Both the position numbers and the translations under genes were made by a program. A stretch of DNA of 54,446 nucleotides from Mesobacillus maritimus (GTDB lineage: Bacteria; Bacillota; Bacilli; Bacillales; Cytobacillaceae): the NCBI RefSeq assembly GCF_019749255.1, contig NZ_JACWFH010000003.1:1-54446 (forward strand), given 5' to 3'. Below the pieces are notes generated by a model that did no database searches, was not told the origin of the DNA, and saw nothing but the letters and a program-made list of their open reading frames with translations. Of the stretch, positions 9,833-18,858 are shown in pieces. Each line of letters begins with the position of its first letter. Within the stretch, counting starts at the first letter, position 1.

Positions 9833-9864
9833 AAAAAAAGACGCCCTTTATCAGAGCGTCTTTC
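9833..9864 (-). terminator. ftsH terminator
   Basis: A 7-bp stem (9839-9845 with 9856-9862) followed on the minus strand by seven T residues (9839-9833), just beyond the ftsH stop. Confidence 0.85.
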
Positions 9865-9869
9865 GTATG

Positions 9870-11834
9870 TTATTCTTTTGGTTTTTCTTCATCTTGAGGT
9901 TCTTTATCCTCAGTGGATGTAGATTGTTCTTGCGACTCATCCTTTTTCTTGTTGATGGTCACTTTAACATCATCATCACCTGTGGTTACAGTTGTAGATG
10001 AGCTGCGATCAGGGAGTGTTCCATGATCAGCAAGATGTTTGATTTGCTCAGCATCTAGCGTTTCTACGTCTAACAACGTTTTCGCAATGATATCAAGCTT
10101 ATCACGGTTATCCGTAAGAATTTGCTTGGCTCTAGCATAACATTCTTTGATAATGCGCTGAATTTCTAGGTCAATTTCATATGCAATCGCATCTGAATAA
10201 TTTTGTTCATTGCCAATATCACGTCCAAGGAATACTTGCCCACCTTGTGCCTGACCAAACTGAAGCGGTCCAAGTTTATCACTCATTCCATATTCAGTGA
10301 CCATTTTCCTTGCAATACCTGTAGCACGTTGGAAGTCATTATGAGCTCCAGTACTAACTTCTCCAAAGACAATTTCTTCAGCAACACGACCACCAAGAAG
10401 GCCAACAATTTTATCAAGAAGTTCTGGTTTTGTCATGAAATAACGATCTTCTCTTGGCATCATTACAGCATATCCACCAGCTTGACCACGAGGGACAATG
10501 GTTACTTTATGAACAATATCTGCATCATCTAGGATCAGACCAATTACGGTATGTCCACTCTCATGGAAGGCAACAATATTTCGTTCCTTTTTAGAAATGA
10601 CACGAGTCTTCTTCGCTGGTCCAGCAATGACACGGTCTGTCGCTTCATCAATGTCTTCCATCTCAATTTTCTTCTTATTTTGTCGTGCCGCAACCAAAGC
10701 TGCCTCATTGAGTAGGTTCTCAAGGTCTGCACCTGAGAATCCAGGTGTTCTTTGTGCAATGGCACGCATATTAACGGAATCAGCCAATGGCTTATTACGT
10801 GCATGTACTTTAAGAACTGCTTCACGTCCGTTCACATCTGGGCGATCAACGGTAATCTGACGGTCAAAACGTCCAGGACGTAGAAGTGCTGGGTCAAGAA
10901 TATCTGGGCGGTTTGTTGCAGCTACGATGATAATACCTTCATTCGCGCCGAAACCATCCATTTCTACAAGCAATTGGTTCAATGTTTGCTCACGTTCATC
11001 GTGACCGCCACCAAGGCCTGCTCCACGCTGACGTCCAACTGCATCAATTTCATCAATGAAAATAATACATGGTGCATTCTTTTTCGCATTTTCAAACAAA
11101 TCACGTACACGAGAGGCACCAACACCGACAAACATCTCGACGAAGTCAGAACCACTTATCGAGAAGAACGGTGTACCTGCTTCACCCGCAACTGCCCGAG
11201 CAAGCAATGTTTTACCAGTTCCAGGAGGTCCTACTAAAAGGATCCCTTTTGGAATTCTCGCTCCAAGTTCAGCAAACTTACGAGGGTCCTTTAAGAATTC
11301 AACCACCTCGACAAGCTCTTGCTTTTCTTCGTCTGCACCTGCAACGTCTTTAAAGCGAACTTTTTTCTTCTCATCGTTATAGAGCTTCGCTTTGCTCTTA
11401 CCAAAGTTCATGACTCGGCTTCCGCCGCCCTGAGCTTGATTTAACAAGAAGAAGAATAAAATGAAGATAATAACAAATGGAATGATTGATGTTAAGAAGG
11501 TAACCCAACCGCTTGTTTCTTTAGCTGGAAGCACTTCAACATCTGCAGACTCAGCTGCAGCTCTTATTTCAGCAAGCTGTGCCTCACTGTTCCATACATA
11601 AGTAATAAACGATTCGTTTTCTTCTGCGCCCTTCATTTGGCCTCTTACTTCATAAACGCCACGCTCTGGCTGTATGGTAAGTGACTGTACTTCGCCATTT
11701 TCAAGGTCTTGAATGAATTCATTGTAAGCAATTGGCTGTGTAGGCTGATTGCTACCATTAAAGAAACTCACAACACCGATAATGACTAAAAATATCAATA
11801 AATAAAAGATGGTATTCCGGAAAATCCGATTCAT
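9870..11834 (-). CDS. ftsH: ATP-dependent zinc metalloprotease FtsH
   Basis: A membrane AAA+ protease of 654 residues that degrades regulators and damaged membrane proteins. Transmembrane segments lie at about residues 7-26 and 113-132, flanking an extracytoplasmic loop. The AAA module has Walker A 'GPPGTGKT' at 202-209, Walker B 'IIFIDEID' at about 257-264, and the second region of homology ending 'LLRPGRFDR'. The zinc site is 'HESGH' at 424-428. The C-terminal tail is acidic and polar. GGAGGAGG precedes the ATG. In B. subtilis FtsH is needed for normal sporulation, in part by removing Spo0E. Confidence 0.97.
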   Translation of the reverse strand: MNRIFRNTIFYLLIFLVIIGVVSFFNGSNQPTQPIAYNEFIQDLENGEVQSLTIQPERGVYEVRGQMKGAEENESFITYVWNSEAQLAEIRAAAESADVEVLPAKETSGWVTFLTSIIPFVIIFILFFFLLNQAQGGGSRVMNFGKSKAKLYNDEKKKVRFKDVAGADEEKQELVEVVEFLKDPRKFAELGARIPKGILLVGPPGTGKTLLARAVAGEAGTPFFSISGSDFVEMFVGVGASRVRDLFENAKKNAPCIIFIDEIDAVGRQRGAGLGGGHDEREQTLNQLLVEMDGFGANEGIIIVAATNRPDILDPALLRPGRFDRQITVDRPDVNGREAVLKVHARNKPLADSVNMRAIAQRTPGFSGADLENLLNEAALVAARQNKKKIEMEDIDEATDRVIAGPAKKTRVISKKERNIVAFHESGHTVIGLILDDADIVHKVTIVPRGQAGGYAVMMPREDRYFMTKPELLDKIVGLLGGRVAEEIVFGEVSTGAHNDFQRATGIARKMVTEYGMSDKLGPLQFGQAQGGQVFLGRDIGNEQNYSDAIAYEIDLEIQRIIKECYARAKQILTDNRDKLDIIAKTLLDVETLDAEQIKHLADHGTLPDRSSSTTVTTGDDDVKVTINKKKDESQEQSTSTEDKEPQDEEKPKE

Positions 11835-11870
11835 CCCTTACCTCCTCCCACAATCAACAGACTATACTAA

Positions 11871-11900
11871 ATATTATCACATAAAATTATTGCTATACAA
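11871..11900 (-). promoter_or_regulatory. ftsH promoter candidate (SigA)
   Basis: On the minus strand: TTGTAT at 11900-11895, an 18-nt spacer and TAATAT at 11876-11871, placed 37 bp before the ftsH start codon. The -35 is imperfect. Confidence 0.45.
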
Positions 11901-11953
11901 GGAATTACCCTCGGTTGAGCAGAATCCCAAGCGGTGCGAATTTTTTTGCCATC

Positions 11954-12499
11954 CTACTCGTTTGTTGAATAAATTTCAGGCTTTAAAACCCCAATGTAAG
12001 GAAGATTCCGGTACTTTTCTGCATAATCCAAGCCATACCCAACAACAAACTCATCTGGGACGATAAATCCAACATAATCAGCCTTAAGATCCACTTTTCG
12101 ACCAGTTGGTTTATCTAACAGTGTGACAATTTTAATGGATTTTGCCTTCCGATAACGGAAAAGCTCCACAAGATAACTTAATGTCAATCCACTGTCAATA
12201 ATATCTTCAATGATTAAAATGTCTCGACCTTCTACTGAAGTGTCTAGGTCCTTTAAAATTTTCACTTCACCTGAAGAAACAGTAGAATTCCCATAACTTG
12301 AAACATCCATGAAATCCATTTCTAAATAAGTGTCAATGCGCTTTAGCAGGTCGCCCATAAAAGGCATTGCCCCTTTTAGAACGCCAATCGCTAGAGGAAA
12401 GCGGTCCTTATATTCCTCGGTCAAAACACCGGCAAGTTCCCTTGTTTTTTCCTGTAACTGTTCTTCTGAAATTAAAACCTTTTCAATATCCTTTTTCAT
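11954..12499 (-). CDS. hprT: Hypoxanthine-guanine phosphoribosyltransferase
   Basis: A 181-residue salvage enzyme that converts hypoxanthine or guanine plus PRPP into IMP or GMP. The PRPP-binding loop is '[15 protein letters not shown]', and '[10 protein letters not shown]' and '[15 protein letters not shown]' are family motifs. The start chosen is ATG at 12499 ('MKKDIEKVL'), matching B. subtilis; AGGGGG lies 10 nt upstream. It overlaps the tilS stop by 17 bp. In B. subtilis HprT and TilS interact and stimulate ftsH transcription, consistent with the conserved tilS-hprT-ftsH order here. Confidence 0.95.
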   Translation of the reverse strand: MKKDIEKVLISEEQLQEKTRELAGVLTEEYKDRFPLAIGVLKGAMPFMGDLLKRIDTYLEMDFMDVSSYGNSTVSSGEVKILKDLDTSVEGRDILIIEDIIDSGLTLSYLVELFRYRKAKSIKIVTLLDKPTGRKVDLKADYVGFIVPDEFVVGYGLDYAEKYRNLPYIGVLKPEIYSTNE

Positions 12500-13907
12500 G
12501 ATCCTTGTGCCCCCTGAAAAAATCATTGCTTATACTAAGCTGCATTAGTTCACCAGTACCTGCGCCTTTGGTTGAATGGCTCGATTTTTTCAAGCCAGGT
12601 AACCAAAGAATGGTACCTTCGCGGTCGGTAACAACCGGCCACCTATCCCTCATAAATTTAGGGATTTTTTCATCAATAAAAATGTCTTTAATCTTCTTTG
12701 TTCCCGCCATGCCCTTCACCGTCATCCGATCACCAGCTTGTCTTGAGCGTATGATAAGCGGTAAGCCAGTTACGCCCGTATGGACAAGAAATGTTTTCAT
12801 GTCCCTGCTTTCATCTGCATCTTTAGAAGCATACTCTGCTTCTATAAAGCCGCCCTCTGGTAATTCTACCAACCCTGGGCCATTTACCTGAAACTGAAAT
12901 GGATTGGATTCTGAGGGGTGAAGCTGAAAGTAACACTTTCCATACGAACGGATCACTTTTAACCCATTTGGAAAGTCAAGCGAACCGGAAGGATGAGGAT
13001 TTTTAATCATTGAAAAAATACTATCAATATGTATAGCGGAAAGAGAAGAAGGTTGTTCACCATAAAGATAGTTTAATATTAGTTTAATCCCTCTCCTTTG
13101 TAAAGGTATTGGCATTGTAAGAAAGGCATCCTTATCAAGAGTAACTTTCTCATTGGTTGTCTCCATTACTTTATTCATTTTTACCTGAGTTAATTCAGTA
13201 AGATATTCGTCGTCGACCTTTATTTCTTCACTAAACCGTTGAAAATGGTCATGCACTTGAGGGTTTTCCCTTTTTAAAAAGGGAAGGACATGTTTTCTAA
13301 AACGGTTTCGACTGTATGTTTCCTTTTCATTGCTTGGGTCCCTTCTAGGGTCTAGTTGGTGTTTCTGACAATATTCTTCAAGTTCCTGCTTAGTTAGACA
13401 CAAAAAGGGGCGGATTATTTCCCCCTCTTCATAAGGCCTTGAAAATGGAATACCTGCTCTAGCACCCCCAGAGCTACCTCTTGTTAATCGCATTAGGATG
13501 GTTTCGATTTGGTCGTCTCCATGGTGACCCAAGGCTAAATAGTTTAAATCATGTTTTTTTATCACTTCACTGTAAAATTGGTACCTTAGTTCCCGTCCAG
13601 CGACTTGAGAACTTTTCCCTGTTTTTCTTATGTAATCCGGTACATTTACTTGTTTCATTTCAAAAGCAATTGAACGCTTTTCACAAAACTCTTGAACGAA
13701 TAAGGCCTCTTGATACGACTCCTCTCCCCTGAACATATGATCCACATGAACAGCAACAATCCTTACCTGATAGTTCTCTTTTAAACGCCAGAGAAAGTAT
13801 AGCAATGCAAGCGAGTCGGGTCCTCCCGATACCCCAACCGCAATGGACTTTCCTGTTAAATCAAATTTTTGTCTTTCTAAAAAGCGGTGAACCTTTTTTT
13901 CAATCAT
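12483..13907 (-). CDS. tilS: tRNA(Ile)-lysidine synthetase
   Basis: This enzyme modifies C34 of the CAU-anticodon isoleucine tRNA to lysidine, switching its decoding to AUA. The N-terminal PP-ATPase domain has 'SGGPDS' at residues 27-32 and '[17 protein letters not shown]' further on. The C-terminal domain ends with the conserved '[21 protein letters not shown]' type segment. Length is 474 residues. AAGGAAGAG precedes the ATG. It is essential in bacteria that use this tRNA and is the first gene of the tilS-hprT unit. Confidence 0.95.
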   Translation of the reverse strand: MIEKKVHRFLERQKFDLTGKSIAVGVSGGPDSLALLYFLWRLKENYQVRIVAVHVDHMFRGEESYQEALFVQEFCEKRSIAFEMKQVNVPDYIRKTGKSSQVAGRELRYQFYSEVIKKHDLNYLALGHHGDDQIETILMRLTRGSSGGARAGIPFSRPYEEGEIIRPFLCLTKQELEEYCQKHQLDPRRDPSNEKETYSRNRFRKHVLPFLKRENPQVHDHFQRFSEEIKVDDEYLTELTQVKMNKVMETTNEKVTLDKDAFLTMPIPLQRRGIKLILNYLYGEQPSSLSAIHIDSIFSMIKNPHPSGSLDFPNGLKVIRSYGKCYFQLHPSESNPFQFQVNGPGLVELPEGGFIEAEYASKDADESRDMKTFLVHTGVTGLPLIIRSRQAGDRMTVKGMAGTKKIKDIFIDEKIPKFMRDRWPVVTDREGTILWLPGLKKSSHSTKGAGTGELMQLSISNDFFRGHKDHEKGY

Positions 13908-13979
13908 ATATACTCTTCCTTTTACAGATAAACTATCCCTATAATACGGATAATTCTTCTAAAAGTTTCACTAAATGCA

Positions 13980-14966
13980 TTAAAGAACCTGACTATATAG
14001 ATAAAAAAAGTACATCATTGAGATGGCTGCGATGAGAAATACCGTTTCAAGAAAATGACTTTTTTTCTTTGGTTTACTTGAGTGCTTTCCTGTTCTAGTT
14101 TTATGTACCTGCACACGCGACTTAGCTTGTGCTTGTTGAGCACTACTAGCTCCACTCTTCCTTGGCTGAAGAACACTCAGTACGTCCCTTCTCATCTCTC
14201 CAGCTGTCTGGTAATGACCAGACAGAGCTTTATTAATCACCGTTTCGTATTTTGCTAGTTCTTGTTTCTGTTTGACCATCCCCATTATTTGGGGAAGTCC
14301 ACCGGTTGTTTTATTAAATCTTCTTGGATAAGACGTATTCACAATAATCATGGCCACAGCAAACAAGTCGTAACGCTCATCAGCCTTTCTACTCCCAAGC
14401 CCCCAATAGCCGCGATCATAAAACTCGGTAAACTCCTTGATGGCTCTTCCCTTAATGGTTGTACCGCCAACATCGATACACCGGATTCTTGCGGGTGGTC
14501 CAGTCACCAATAAATTTTCCGGCTTCAGGTCGCCAAACACCCAACCATTTTGATGCAGAATCTCCAGATCAGCTAACAGCTGGAGCATTAGGACTCCCAA
14601 CCATTCCGAACCCTTCTGTTGAATAAAAGATAACAAATCTGGACCTTTTATAAACTCCATTACGTAAAAACTGTGCTGCTTGCCTTGCTGTTCCCAGTCG
14701 TCCACATCCAACAAAGAAGGCCCAAGGGCAGATCCCTGGACCTTGTTGAAGGATTTTAACACATTTACTTCTGAGGTAATCGATGACGGATTATCACTTA
14801 TTTTCAAAGCAGCCTGACGATTGCTATCACGGACTAAATAAACAACCCCATTCGCACCGTAGCCTAACTCTTTAATAATCGTATATTGTTTCTGATACCA
14901 TTTCCCTCGTATCGTGGTTCCAGGGCTAAGATTAGATAGACTCTTCAAAGTATTGTTCATCATCAC
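13980..14966 (-). CDS. yabT: Membrane-anchored Ser/Thr protein kinase (YabT-like)
   Basis: A 328-residue Hanks-type kinase. The glycine loop is 'GYGANGVVY' (35-43), with K55 in 'AALK' and E66 as likely helix-C partner. The catalytic loop is 'VFGDLKPENL' with D146 and N151; the usual HRD histidine and arginine are replaced by F and G, and DFG is DVG at 165-167. After a basic linker (about 268-300) a single C-terminal transmembrane helix lies at about 304-325. B. subtilis YabT has this layout, binds DNA through its basic region and phosphorylates RecA during sporulation. It overlaps the end of yabS by 35 bp. Confidence 0.88.
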   Translation of the reverse strand: MMMNNTLKSLSNLSPGTTIRGKWYQKQYTIIKELGYGANGVVYLVRDSNRQAALKISDNPSSITSEVNVLKSFNKVQGSALGPSLLDVDDWEQQGKQHSFYVMEFIKGPDLLSFIQQKGSEWLGVLMLQLLADLEILHQNGWVFGDLKPENLLVTGPPARIRCIDVGGTTIKGRAIKEFTEFYDRGYWGLGSRKADERYDLFAVAMIIVNTSYPRRFNKTTGGLPQIMGMVKQKQELAKYETVINKALSGHYQTAGEMRRDVLSVLQPRKSGASSAQQAQAKSRVQVHKTRTGKHSSKPKKKSHFLETVFLIAAISMMYFFYLYSQVL

Positions 14967-15672
14967 GGGAAAGCAGACTCCTTAAAGACCGTTTTTGTTG
15001 AAAATAGCTCATCGCTTCTTTAATCGCTGGCCCAGTCGGGGTAATTCCTCCAGTCTTAAGCTTTGAAAAAATGGTTGTAAGAGATTCTAGCTTCGGGGTC
15101 CAATCTAGTAGCTTTTCAACCTCTTTATGTTTCCCCGGAAATACAAAGACAGAGAAACGATTAGATCCAGAACGGGCATTCAAGCTTAAGCTTAAATCTA
15201 ACAAAGCTTCTTTAACAGTAGGTAACTTGTGCGTCATACTTGCACTTGTGTCTACTAGAATTAAGACTTCAAGTTGAACGGTTTCACCTAGTTCATCCAC
15301 GACCTCCATAATTTCCCCACGCTTTTCAGGTGGCAAGTCCTCCATCGTCTTTGCTCCCCCACCCAATATCTGTTGAAGCTCTTTATTCACTACTCCTTGT
15401 AGAGTCTGGGTCATTGCTTTTCTTGTTACCATCTGTACGGTTTGTGATAGCTGTTGAGAGTAGACAACCTGACTTACCCCGCCACCCGCTAAGGCAATGC
15501 CTTCGATCTCCTTTAAGCCTTGATCATCAATAACATCTTGCTCCATTACACCAATGACATTAATGGAAATCCCCTGCTCCTTGGCAAGGGCAGCCATTGC
15601 AATCGGGTCCTCCCCTTGATTCGAACAGCCATCAGTAATTAACAATACTTGCTTTAACGTCCCCGTTTTCAT
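14932..15672 (-). CDS. yabS: VWA-domain protein YabS
   Basis: A 246-residue protein of the von Willebrand A type. A metal-site signature 'DTSAS' occurs at residues 141-145 after the strand 'LEVLILV'. The N-terminal half also begins like a VWA fold ('VLLITDGCSNQG'), so it may be a tandem or circularly arranged fold. ATG at 15672 is chosen because GGAGGGAG lies 7 nt upstream; the in-frame extension to 15798 would run into spoIIE. It lies between spoIIE and yabT as in B. subtilis, where it belongs to the sporulation regulon. Its function is unknown. Confidence 0.85.
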   Translation of the reverse strand: MKTGTLKQVLLITDGCSNQGEDPIAMAALAKEQGISINVIGVMEQDVIDDQGLKEIEGIALAGGGVSQVVYSQQLSQTVQMVTRKAMTQTLQGVVNKELQQILGGGAKTMEDLPPEKRGEIMEVVDELGETVQLEVLILVDTSASMTHKLPTVKEALLDLSLSLNARSGSNRFSVFVFPGKHKEVEKLLDWTPKLESLTTIFSKLKTGGITPTGPAIKEAMSYFQQKRSLRSLLSRDDEQYFEESI

Positions 15673-15755
15673 CGAAAATCTCCCTCCGTAACATGATTTG
15701 TTACCATTTTCGACTTGTAGGGAATAAATTATACTAACAATACACAAAATAAACC

Positions 15756-18227
15756 TTATGCTTCCTTGAGCATGGATTGAACAGGAATGGAAGCCCACTT
15801 AGGAATATTATGATCAATCTTTGCCACAACCACGGTCATATCATCCTCAATCATTCCTGATCGGGAGCGTATCACTTCCTCCATAATCAGATCCGCTACG
15901 GCCTGAGGTTCATTTGTTTCAAGCTCACTGATCTTTCGCTTCATCCACAAATCATAATTTTCTACATGCTTGGGTCCTTCAAATACACCATCACTCATCA
16001 TAATCAGCAAGTCGCCCGCTTTTAGCTGTTCACTGACCACATCGACCTCGAATTCCTGGAGGATTCCCATTGGTAAATTACTCGCCTGTATTTTAATAAT
16101 TTTGCTTCCTCTTTTAATAAAACTTGGCGTCGAACCAATTTTAAGAAACCGAGCAGATGCATTTTGTAAATCCACCATTGCCAGATCAAGTGTTGAAAAG
16201 ATTTCATCTGTTGTTCGTAAAGCTAGAATGCTATTGACGGATTTGATAGCAACCTTCTCTTCAATCCCTGACTGAAGTATTTGCTGAAGTAGTTTCAACG
16301 TCTCCTGGCTTTCTGTATGGGCCCGTTCACCATTTCCCATGCCATCACTAATGGCTATCGCATATTTTCCGCCACCAAGTTCAATTGTTGAATAACTGTC
16401 TCCAGAGATAAGATCTCCATCCTTAGCCGCATGGGCGACTCCTGTCAAAACCGCAAACGCCTTTGCAGACCTGAAAGTTACTTGACAGACTCCACTCGGA
16501 ATGGTGGCGCATTCTTCCGAATTAACAAGAATGGTTTCCCCCAAGATATCAGAGAGCATCGGGGCAATTAGTTTTTCGCATTCTCCATGACCCCCGCAGT
16601 ATGGAATGGTCATATCAATATCAACATTTCCTTGTTCAAGACTGTAAATATCCACATTCTCAATTTCAACACCAAACTCTTGAAGAGCACTAAGGATCTG
16701 CTCCTCTTGTTTATGATGATTTTCCCGTTCTCGTTGAATTTCTTTAGCGAAATCACCCATTACCTCTGAAACACCGAGGAGCTGATTCGCCACCAGCTTT
16801 CTACTTTCTTGAACTTGTTTTTTTAGCTTGCGGTTGGCCTGATAAAAAGTCAGCTGATGTTGCATAATGTCGTTTACCTTTTTTGAACGCGTACAATGCT
16901 TATCCCAATCCCGGGACAGCTTTGGTGAAATTGTTCCTGTATGATCTAATTCGTGCATAATATCACTCATAAACTCATAGGTTGTATTAAAGTTCCTCGC
17001 CCAACAATGATCCTTTTTAAAACAAGTTTGACATGTTTTCTCTGTGACATTGCTTAAGAAATAGTCAAGGTCTCGGTCTGGCTCTTCACCTTCTGTCTTC
17101 TCTTCAATCGAAGAAAAGCTTTTAGACAGGGCTTGAAAGACATTTGAGAATTGAGCCACTCTACGCGCTGTCACATCGCGCATTTTTCTCATATATTGCT
17201 GTTGTTCCGCCGAATATTCTGCGGTACCCGGTATATATTTCGCTATTTTAGAAGTTAATGAGGTTGGTGTTAGAAGAAATAATAAAATCGCAACACCTGT
17301 TTCTAGTAACATCTTGTTAATTGGTTGTCCTGTTTCACCGTACATACCTATTAAAAGTGTAGCAACGAGTAATCCAACGGCAACACCAAACTTTTTCCCT
17401 TCTTTTAACAAGCCACCCAACAAACCAGCAAAGGCAAGCAAGCTCATATGAAAGAAACTTGATAGATTTGCGAGACTAAAGATTAGTCCTGTCACCACAC
17501 CAACCGTTGAGCCCATTGTAGCTCCCGCAACAAATGCAAAGACTAACACCAGGTAACGGGACAAAACATGTTCAATTGAAATATCATATAAGGTCCACCC
17601 AATGGTCCCGGTCATCACTGAAGCAAGCATGATGATTAAACAGACAATCTCCTCAGTCTTTAAAGATTGTCTTCGCTTATTCACCGTTAATAAAGGAATA
17701 CTTTGTAGAAATATGAAGGCAAGGATTAACCCTAGACCGGCTTCAATTCCGGCCATTGCACTTCCATATACCGTTATATTCCCTTCGATAACCGCTGTTC
17801 TTGACATTTCCATACTCAATATAGTGAAAAATACCAGTAGTGGTAATCCTCTTAGTTCATTCTTCATCCACCTTCCCGTAACCCGGAAAAGAATTAAAAA
17901 CAACACAATGGTTCCAAACGTAACCGCTGCTTCCCCAAGAGATAAGGTAGCCGCCCCAGCAACAAGTCCAAGGAGGGCAATTGGCGCACGATCCCTACGA
18001 ATAAAGAAAACGGCCGCAAAAAAGGGAAGGCTAAAAGGTGTTAGCTTGGCTAAGATTAATGCGCGACCTAGAAGAAAACCGATAAAAAGAAAAATATATC
18101 CTTTTCTGAGGAAAAAGCTCTCAATGGATGTCTGAAGTTTGACAAGCAGTTTTGAGAATTCGAATCTCGGCTTATCAAGACGAACGTCACTTGTAGGCTT
18201 TACCACAGTCCTTTCTACATTTTGCAT
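15756..18227 (-). CDS. spoIIE: Stage II sporulation protein E, PP2C-type phosphatase
   Basis: This membrane phosphatase of 823 residues dephosphorylates SpoIIAA-P to release SigF in the forespore and associates with FtsZ at the polar septum. The N-terminal third is a multi-pass membrane domain of about ten segments (about residues 40-320). A central region follows, with cysteine pairs 'CQTCF' and 'HCWARNF'. The C-terminal PP2C domain has 'AISDGMGNGERA' and 'LLIMMSDGVFEG' metal-site aspartates. ATG at 18227 is chosen because AGGGAG lies 8 nt upstream and the promoter -10 box overlaps the upstream in-frame ATG at 18263, which therefore cannot be in the mRNA. Confidence 0.96.
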   Translation of the reverse strand: MQNVERTVVKPTSDVRLDKPRFEFSKLLVKLQTSIESFFLRKGYIFLFIGFLLGRALILAKLTPFSLPFFAAVFFIRRDRAPIALLGLVAGAATLSLGEAAVTFGTIVLFLILFRVTGRWMKNELRGLPLLVFFTILSMEMSRTAVIEGNITVYGSAMAGIEAGLGLILAFIFLQSIPLLTVNKRRQSLKTEEIVCLIIMLASVMTGTIGWTLYDISIEHVLSRYLVLVFAFVAGATMGSTVGVVTGLIFSLANLSSFFHMSLLAFAGLLGGLLKEGKKFGVAVGLLVATLLIGMYGETGQPINKMLLETGVAILLFLLTPTSLTSKIAKYIPGTAEYSAEQQQYMRKMRDVTARRVAQFSNVFQALSKSFSSIEEKTEGEEPDRDLDYFLSNVTEKTCQTCFKKDHCWARNFNTTYEFMSDIMHELDHTGTISPKLSRDWDKHCTRSKKVNDIMQHQLTFYQANRKLKKQVQESRKLVANQLLGVSEVMGDFAKEIQRERENHHKQEEQILSALQEFGVEIENVDIYSLEQGNVDIDMTIPYCGGHGECEKLIAPMLSDILGETILVNSEECATIPSGVCQVTFRSAKAFAVLTGVAHAAKDGDLISGDSYSTIELGGGKYAIAISDGMGNGERAHTESQETLKLLQQILQSGIEEKVAIKSVNSILALRTTDEIFSTLDLAMVDLQNASARFLKIGSTPSFIKRGSKIIKIQASNLPMGILQEFEVDVVSEQLKAGDLLIMMSDGVFEGPKHVENYDLWMKRKISELETNEPQAVADLIMEEVIRSRSGMIEDDMTVVVAKIDHNIPKWASIPVQSMLKEA

Positions 18228-18261
18228 ACCATACACTCCCTGCATTTTATTGTTGTGCTTC

Positions 18262-18294
18262 ATTATAAGAGGTTCATTGTCAAAACTTTGTCAA
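18262..18294 (-). promoter_or_regulatory. spoIIE promoter, Spo0A-type SigA promoter with 21-nt spacer
   Basis: On the minus strand: TTGACA at 18294-18289, a 21-nt spacer and TATAAT at 18267-18262. A perfect -35 and -10 held too far apart is the known signature of Spo0A-activated spoIIE and spoIIG promoters. Near-matches to the Spo0A box TGTCGAA lie upstream at 18327-18321 (AGTCGAA, 6 of 7) and 18350-18344 (5 of 7). Confidence 0.85.
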
Positions 18295-18369
18295 AATTAA
18301 GGACAAGTATTGGATTTTCGTTCGACTGATTATGTGGTAAAATACCGACAAAATTCTTTCATATTTTTA

Positions 18370-18398
18370 TTGACAGTTTAATAAAATCTCAGTATTAT
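18370..18398 (+). promoter_or_regulatory. tRNA operon promoter (SigA)
   Basis: On the plus strand: TTGACA at 18370-18375, a 17-nt spacer and TATTAT at 18393-18398, 21 bp before the first base of tRNA-Met. It is divergent from the spoIIE promoter. Confidence 0.85.
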
Positions 18399-18419
18399 AG
18401 ATTTTGTGCTTTAAATTAT

Positions 18420-18493
18420 GGCGGTGTAGCTCAGCTGGCTAGAGCATTCGGTTCATACCCGAAAGGTCGTGGGTTCGACTCCCTCCGCCGCTA
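18420..18493 (+). tRNA. tRNA-Met (CAU)
   Basis: A 74-nt cloverleaf with no encoded CCA. The anticodon loop is TTCATAC, closed by TTCGG/CCGAA. The acceptor stem GGCGGTG pairs with CGCCGCT using two G-U wobbles. The D arm is GCTCAGCTGGCTAGAGC and the T loop is TTCGACT. The T stem has one T-T mismatch (GTGGG with CCCTC). It resembles B. subtilis elongator tRNA-Met; CAU could in principle be a lysidine-type Ile tRNA. Confidence 0.93.
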
Positions 18494-18496
18494 CTA

Positions 18497-18557
18497 TGAA
18501 ATGCGAAGGCGACTGTTCAGCGAAGTCCACTAGTCGCTAGGAGCCGTAGCTAGACAA
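18497..18557 (+). repeat. Structured dispersed repeat, short copy A4
   Basis: A short member of the family at 8.85-9.18 kb: 'GAAATGCGAAGGCGACTGTT' ... 'TAGCTAGACAA'. The outer stem is kept as GGCGACT with AGTCGCT, with different bases from copies A1 and A5. It begins 3 bp after tRNA-Met. Confidence 0.65.
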
Positions 18558-18680
18558 TGAAAAGTGGAAGTGCCTTGTTCAGGGGCGACAGGCATAAGAC
18601 GAGCCGGCGAGAAGGTTGTTCTTTAACCTTCTTGGCGGATTGGCTTATGACCCGAGCCCCTAGGCACTGCAGCTAGACAA
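18558..18680 (+). repeat. Structured dispersed repeat, copy A5
   Basis: It has the layout of A2: outer stem AGTGCCT with AGGCACT, then GGGGC with GCCCC, then CATAAG with CTTATG, and an apical stem AGAAGGTT with AACCTTCT. The apical and outer stems differ in sequence from A1/A2 but keep pairing. It lies inside the tRNA operon, so it is transcribed. Confidence 0.75.
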
Positions 18681-18725
18681 CGAAAAGCGAAACTGGTTAG
18701 TTCAGCGACGTATGAACTTGAGCCA
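18681..18725 (+). repeat. Structured dispersed repeat, partial copy A6
   Basis: Only the family 5' part is present (CGAAAAGCG...AGTTCAGCGACG), ending 13 bp before tRNA-Glu. Confidence 0.5.
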
Positions 18726-18738
18726 AAAACATTATTAC

Positions 18739-18810
18739 GGCCCCTTGGTCAAGCGGTTAAGACACCGCCCTTTCACGGCGGTAACACGGGTTCGAATCCC
18801 GTAGGGGTCA
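18739..18810 (+). tRNA. tRNA-Glu (UUC)
   Basis: A 72-nt cloverleaf. The anticodon is TTC in loop CTTTCAC, the acceptor is GGCCCCT with AGGGGTC, the T loop is TTCGAAT, and no CCA is encoded. It is almost identical to B. subtilis tRNA-Glu. It is the second gene of the operon and is separated from tRNA-Met by about 245 bp of repeats. Confidence 0.95.
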
Positions 18811-18829
18811 TCTTAAATAGGAAAGCACA

Positions 18830-18858
18830 AGAGCACTGATCATTTCAGTGCTCTTTTT
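18830..18858 (+). terminator. tRNA operon terminator
   Basis: A 9-bp perfect stem (18831-18839 with 18845-18853) followed by five T residues on the plus strand, 20 bp after tRNA-Glu. Confidence 0.9.
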
